From JAWLGW01 sp964569055 (lineage in GTDB: Bacteria > Planctomycetota > J058), in the NCBI GenBank assembly GCA_964569055.1, contig CAZMSZ010000185.1, positions 1-13,992 on the forward strand: a stretch of DNA of 13,992 nucleotides. The letters are read 5' to 3'. This document shows positions 11,923 through 13,992 of this stretch, one piece after another; within the stretch, counting starts at the first letter, position 1, and the number at the start of each line of letters is the position of its first letter. The translations under genes were made by a program, and so were the position numbers. The notes under the pieces were generated by a model that saw nothing but the letters and a program-made list of their open reading frames with translations, had not been told where the DNA came from and did no database searches.

Positions 11923-11943
11923 GGAGCACCCCCGAGGTGCTCC
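11923..11943 (+). promoter_or_regulatory. RBS-sequestering hairpin abutting the start codon at 11944
   Basis: GGAGCACC (11923-11930) pairs perfectly with GGTGCTCC (11936-11943) around CCCGA. The 3' arm ends exactly at the ATG. The likely Shine-Dalgarno GAGGTG (11934-11939) lies partly in the loop and mostly in the stem, so the closed form would block initiation. It might alternatively be a weak terminator for the protease gene, but no T-run follows. Confidence 0.5.
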
Positions 11944-12936
11944 ATGCGGACCCTGACCTTCGCGGCGGCCCTGGCCGCGCTGACCTGGCTCGCCGACGGC
12001 TGCTCGCCCGCGTTGGGCCACGTCCCCTCCGATTGCTTCCCCACGCCGCGAGTCACGGCGCCCTCGCCGCGCGCGCCGCTGTGGCGCGCCCTCGAGGCGC
12101 TGCCCCCCGCGCCGTGGGGGGGCGAGCCGACTCGGGCGGCGCCCAGCGCCACCAATGGGCTCGCCTTGCTCGCGGCCGGAGACGCGCGGGCGAGCGGGTG
12201 GTTCGCGGCCCGGGCGCGCGAGGCGCCCCGCGACCCGGATCGCGCCCTGCTCGCCGCGTTCGCGGCGGACCTCGCGGGCGACCGCTACGCCGCGGCGCGC
12301 GGCTACGAGCAGCTCCTCACGCCCCCGCGGCCCCCTCACCGGGGCTGGTGCGAGGAGGCCCCCCTCCTGTCGGGTCCGTGGGACGTGAGCTGGCAGACCC
12401 ACCGCACGACGGCGCTGCTGTATCTGCGCCTCCTGGCCGCCGCCCACGACCACCCCGCGGCGAGCCCGGAGCTGCGCGCGCTCTGCGCGGCGCGCGCGCT
12501 CGAGCTCGCGCCCGCCCTGCCCGCCCAGCTCCAGCACGCATGGCTGCACCGCCCCAGCCTCGAGGCCGCGGCGAGCTTGTTCGCGCGGCTCGCCGAACGC
12601 GGGCACCTCGCCGCCGTCGTGTGGACCGCGCCCGTCGACCTCGACCTGCGCGTGGTCGGTCGCTACGGCGAGCCGATCGACTTCCGCCTGCCCAGCGGCG
12701 ACACCGGCGTGTTCGCCGCCGACGACCCGCACGGGCCGGGGCTCGAGGTCTACCTCGACCTCGCGGCACCTCCGACGACGGTCGCCGTGACGAGCCCGCG
12801 CGCGCTGCCGGCGCCGGCTCGGGGCGAGGCGCTGCAGGCCCTGGTGGTCGTGGCCGGTCCCGGCGGCTCGGGGCGCCGCTCGCTCCAGCGCCTCACGCCG
12901 GGCGCCCCAGCGCACGCGCACCTCCCCACCTACTGA
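11944..12936 (+). CDS. Exported or lipoprotein-like protein with DUF2135-like C-terminal domain
   Basis: The protein is 330 aa. The N-terminus is a signal sequence (RTLTFAAALAALTWLADGC). The Cys at residue 20 follows ADG, a near but imperfect lipobox, so either lipidation or cleavage after ALG is possible. Residues about 70-200 are Ala-rich helices with repeat-like character (GLALLAAGDARASGWFAARA, AAFAADLAGDRYAAARGYEQ), resembling TPR-type solenoids. Residues about 225-290 contain TAPVDLDLRVVGRYGEPIDF, then GDTGVFAADDPHGPGLEVY. This is close to the DUF2135/YfaP pattern (dvDLhV..P.G ... GxlxxDdxxGxGpEvy) that occurs in periplasmic proteins. It lies 67 nt after the protease, with a hairpin over its ribosome-binding site. 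The function is unknown; a role linked to the upstream protease is only suggested by position. Confidence 0.7.
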   Translation: MRTLTFAAALAALTWLADGCSPALGHVPSDCFPTPRVTAPSPRAPLWRALEALPPAPWGGEPTRAAPSATNGLALLAAGDARASGWFAARAREAPRDPDRALLAAFAADLAGDRYAAARGYEQLLTPPRPPHRGWCEEAPLLSGPWDVSWQTHRTTALLYLRLLAAAHDHPAASPELRALCAARALELAPALPAQLQHAWLHRPSLEAAASLFARLAERGHLAAVVWTAPVDLDLRVVGRYGEPIDFRLPSGDTGVFAADDPHGPGLEVYLDLAAPPTTVAVTSPRALPAPARGEALQALVVVAGPGGSGRRSLQRLTPGAPAHAHLPTY

Positions 12937-12972
12937 AGGGGCGCACCCGCCTGGCGCGCCGTGCGAGGAGCG

Positions 12973-12991
12973 CGCGCGCTGTAGGCGCGCG
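12973..12991 (+). terminator. Weak hairpin after the DUF2135-like gene
   Basis: CGCGCGC (12973-12979) pairs with GCGCGCG (12985-12991) around a 5-nt loop, about 35 nt after the stop codon. It lacks a following T-run, so it may be only sequence composition. Confidence 0.25.
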
Positions 12992-13022
12992 TCGGCGCTC
13001 GTCGCTCACGATCCGGCCGGCA

Positions 13023-13054
13023 TGTGCCGGGCCTGTGCCGGGCCGCGGCACAGG
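13023..13054. promoter_or_regulatory. Palindromic operator-like site with an 11-bp tandem repeat
   Basis: CCTGTGCCG (13032-13040) and CGGCACAGG (13046-13054) are exact inverted copies with a 5-nt spacer. In addition TGTGCCGGGCC occurs twice in tandem (13023-13033 and 13034-13044), giving three half-sites. The site ends 2 bp before a TAGAGT -10 box, where the -35 would lie, which is a typical place for a repressor operator. The binding protein is unknown. Confidence 0.45.
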
Positions 13055-13056
13055 GT

Positions 13057-13062
13057 TAGAGT
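13057..13062 (+). promoter_or_regulatory. -10 box TAGAGT for the gene at 13082
   Basis: TAGAGT lies 19 nt before the ATG, immediately after the palindrome. The predicted mRNA leader is about 13 nt and contains the GGGAGAG ribosome-binding site. Confidence 0.35.
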
Positions 13063-13081
13063 GGCGCCGACGGGAGAGCGC

Positions 13082-13555
13082 ATGAGCAAGAAGCGGCGGC
13101 AGCGGTCGACGACGATCCGCAAGCGGATCGAGAAGAAGCAGCGCGAGGACCAGAAGCAGCGCCGCAAGGCCGCCAAGCAGGGCGGCGCGGGCGACGTCGT
13201 GATCGCGCAGGTCTCCCGCGGCGCCGCGGCCGCGTGCGCCCGTGCGCTCGGGGAGCTCGGCGGACGCCTCGCGCAGGGGCCGATCCGCGGCTGGACCCCC
13301 GACGACCTCGCCGGCGAAGCCGGCCTCGGCTGGCTCGGCGACGCGCTGCACGAGGCCGTCGAGATGCAGCAGGACGACCCGCTGTCGCTCGAGCTGGACG
13401 CGGGCGCGCAGCGCAACCTCCTCGACCGGCTCGGAGCCCTCGAGATGGCCGCCCCCGGCCTCGACCTCGAGTGGGACCCCCACTTCCCCGAGCTCGCCCG
13501 CGCGATCAGCAAGGCCGAGGAGCCGCCGAGCGAGGAGGAAGAGGAGGCGGCGTAG
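13082..13555 (+). CDS. Small protein with basic N-terminus and acidic C-terminus, function unknown
   Basis: The protein is 157 aa from the ATG at 13082, supported by GGGAGAG about 4 nt upstream; an in-frame ATG at 13022 would run through the palindromic operator and is rejected. Residues 1-33 are extremely basic (KKRRQRSTTIRKRIEKKQRE), probably a helix able to bind nucleic acid or acidic partners. Residues about 40-140 are helical and mildly acidic (ALGELGGRLAQGPIRGWTPD, WLGDALHEAVEMQQDD). The C-terminus is EEPPSEEEEEAA. I recognise no family. A charge-divided protein like this may bind RNA or DNA, but no motif proves it. It has its own promoter-like region and is not clearly in an operon with its neighbours. 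Confidence 0.65.
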   Translation: MSKKRRQRSTTIRKRIEKKQREDQKQRRKAAKQGGAGDVVIAQVSRGAAAACARALGELGGRLAQGPIRGWTPDDLAGEAGLGWLGDALHEAVEMQQDDPLSLELDAGAQRNLLDRLGALEMAAPGLDLEWDPHFPELARAISKAEEPPSEEEEEAA

Positions 13556-13574
13556 GCGAAGGGAAGACAACACG

Positions 13575-13596
13575 GAATATCAACAGCGAATATCAA
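13575..13596. repeat. Direct repeat GAATATCAA x2, AT-rich
   Basis: GAATATCAA occurs at 13575-13583 and 13588-13596, a 13-bp period, followed by TTGTAAT. It is one of the few AT-rich spots in the window. It may be a binding site (roughly one helical turn plus), a promoter element, or an insertion scar. Confidence 0.35.
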
Positions 13597-13603
13597 TTGT
13601 AAT

Positions 13604-13639
13604 GCCAGAGTGGCTGTCGCCCTCACGACAGCTCCTGGC
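13604..13639 (+). terminator. Bipartite stem-loop downstream of the gene at 13082
   Basis: An inner stem GCTGTCG (13613-13619) with CGACAGC (13626-13632) around CCCTCA is enclosed by GCCAG (13604-13608) with CTGGC (13635-13639). It starts about 50 nt after the stop codon. No T-run follows, so it could be a terminator, an mRNA-stabilising hairpin, or part of a small RNA. Confidence 0.35.
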
Positions 13640-13745
13640 GTTCCGTTGAACCTCGCGAGGGAGCTCACCCAGCGACGCTGTCGCGTCCGGAGGCCGTCGA
13701 GGACGAGAGAGGGACCGCCCTCGACTCGGCAAAACGAGCAATCTC

Positions 13746-13941
13746 AGCGCAGAGATCGCCGAGAACGCAGAGGCGCGCTGAAGTTCGGCCAGGGGCAGGG
13801 CGAAGCGCTTCAACCCGCCGATTCCAATTGCCCCGTGCTCGTCTCCGATCTCTGCGAACTTCGCGCTCTCTGCGCTCGATTCTGAGCCTTCGACGCCGCA
13901 GAACGCTCGCGCCTCGCGAGATCTCGGCGCTCTCTGCGCTC
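13746..13941. repeat. Interspersed GCAGAGA repeat family (inverted and direct copies)
   Basis: Arm 1 (13746-13772) and arm 2 (13850-13876) are inverted copies matching at 22 of 27 positions, built on AGCGCAGAGA and CGCAGAG. A third copy shares the exact 15-mer GCGCTCTCTGCGCTC (13927-13941) with arm 2 (13863-13877). Short intergenic repeats of the type 'ctctgcg..ctctgcg' are scattered in many large bacterial genomes. The pair of inverted arms could fold into a ~130-nt hairpin, as REP/MITE-like elements do. Confidence 0.5.
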
Positions 13942-13992
13942 CGTACTACCCTCCGCGAGCCGAGGCGCTGCGCCTGGCGACAGCAGCTCTAG

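Larger units (their letters stand above)
13556..13992. other. Non-coding end region with repeats and stem-loops
   Basis: No gene is supported in these ~435 bp. Short open frames on both strands (for example 13610-13885 plus, 13813-13580 minus) run through the repeats and have no ribosome-binding site or protein-like composition. The region holds an AT-rich direct repeat, a stem-loop and a three-copy repeat family, annotated separately. Confidence 0.55.

Noticed and set aside
13022..13081. Upstream ATG start for the charged protein
   Set aside because: The extra residues come from the palindromic operator and the promoter-like box, with no ribosome site before 13022.

Overview
The window is about 14 kb of very GC-rich DNA with dense codon-position bias towards G/C, so long spurious ORFs occur on every frame. 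A myxobacterium-like (Myxococcota/Deltaproteobacteria) chromosome fits best. The grounds are the GC content, a secreted M6-type metalloprotease, an outer-membrane beta-barrel, membrane-anchored prokaryotic RING-like proteins and an animal-type adenylosuccinate lyase in a bacterial setting. This assignment is inference; there is no rRNA or other taxonomic marker. No phage, IS element or CRISPR array is seen, and the gene content looks chromosomal.

Layout. Positions 1-638 hold no conventional gene, but 34-163 is strongly structured and, on the minus strand, carries a 16-codon ORF behind a 13-nt perfect Shine-Dalgarno. Next come an outer-membrane barrel protein (639-1649, +), a hairpin terminator (1675-1701), and purB (1709-3136, -), which is divergent from an apparent operon tilS (3317-4729), MutS2-like ATPase (4726-7533) and tryptophan 2,3-dioxygenase (7540-8673). 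The first two overlap by 4 nt and the second pair are 6 nt apart. Converging on this operon is a minus-strand group: two small membrane proteins with matching C4HC3 zinc-finger tails (10165-9734 and 9737-9366, 4-nt overlap) followed by a double-spanning membrane protein (9303-8680). Divergent from these are an exported M6-like protease (10437-11876), an exported protein with a DUF2135-like C-terminus (11944-12936), and a small basic/acidic protein (13082-13555) behind a palindromic operator-like site. The last ~435 bp are non-coding and contain an intergenic repeat family (GCGCTCTCTGCGCTC and its inverse), a stem-loop and a short AT-rich direct repeat.

Function. purB (purine synthesis), tilS (tRNA-Ile2 lysidine modification) and TDO (tryptophan breakdown) are housekeeping or metabolic. 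The MutS2-like protein has lost the C-terminal Smr domain and carries an Arg-Gly-Gly-rich tail instead. Together with tilS this points, as inference, to an RNA or ribosome role rather than DNA repair. The paired RING-like membrane proteins next to an exported protease and a DUF2135-like exported protein may be a cell-envelope module, but nothing here proves a joint function. The best candidates for undescribed biology are the 1-163 micro-ORF/structured RNA, the RGG-tailed MutS2, the RING-like pair, and the hairpin that hides the ribosome-binding site at 11923-11943.
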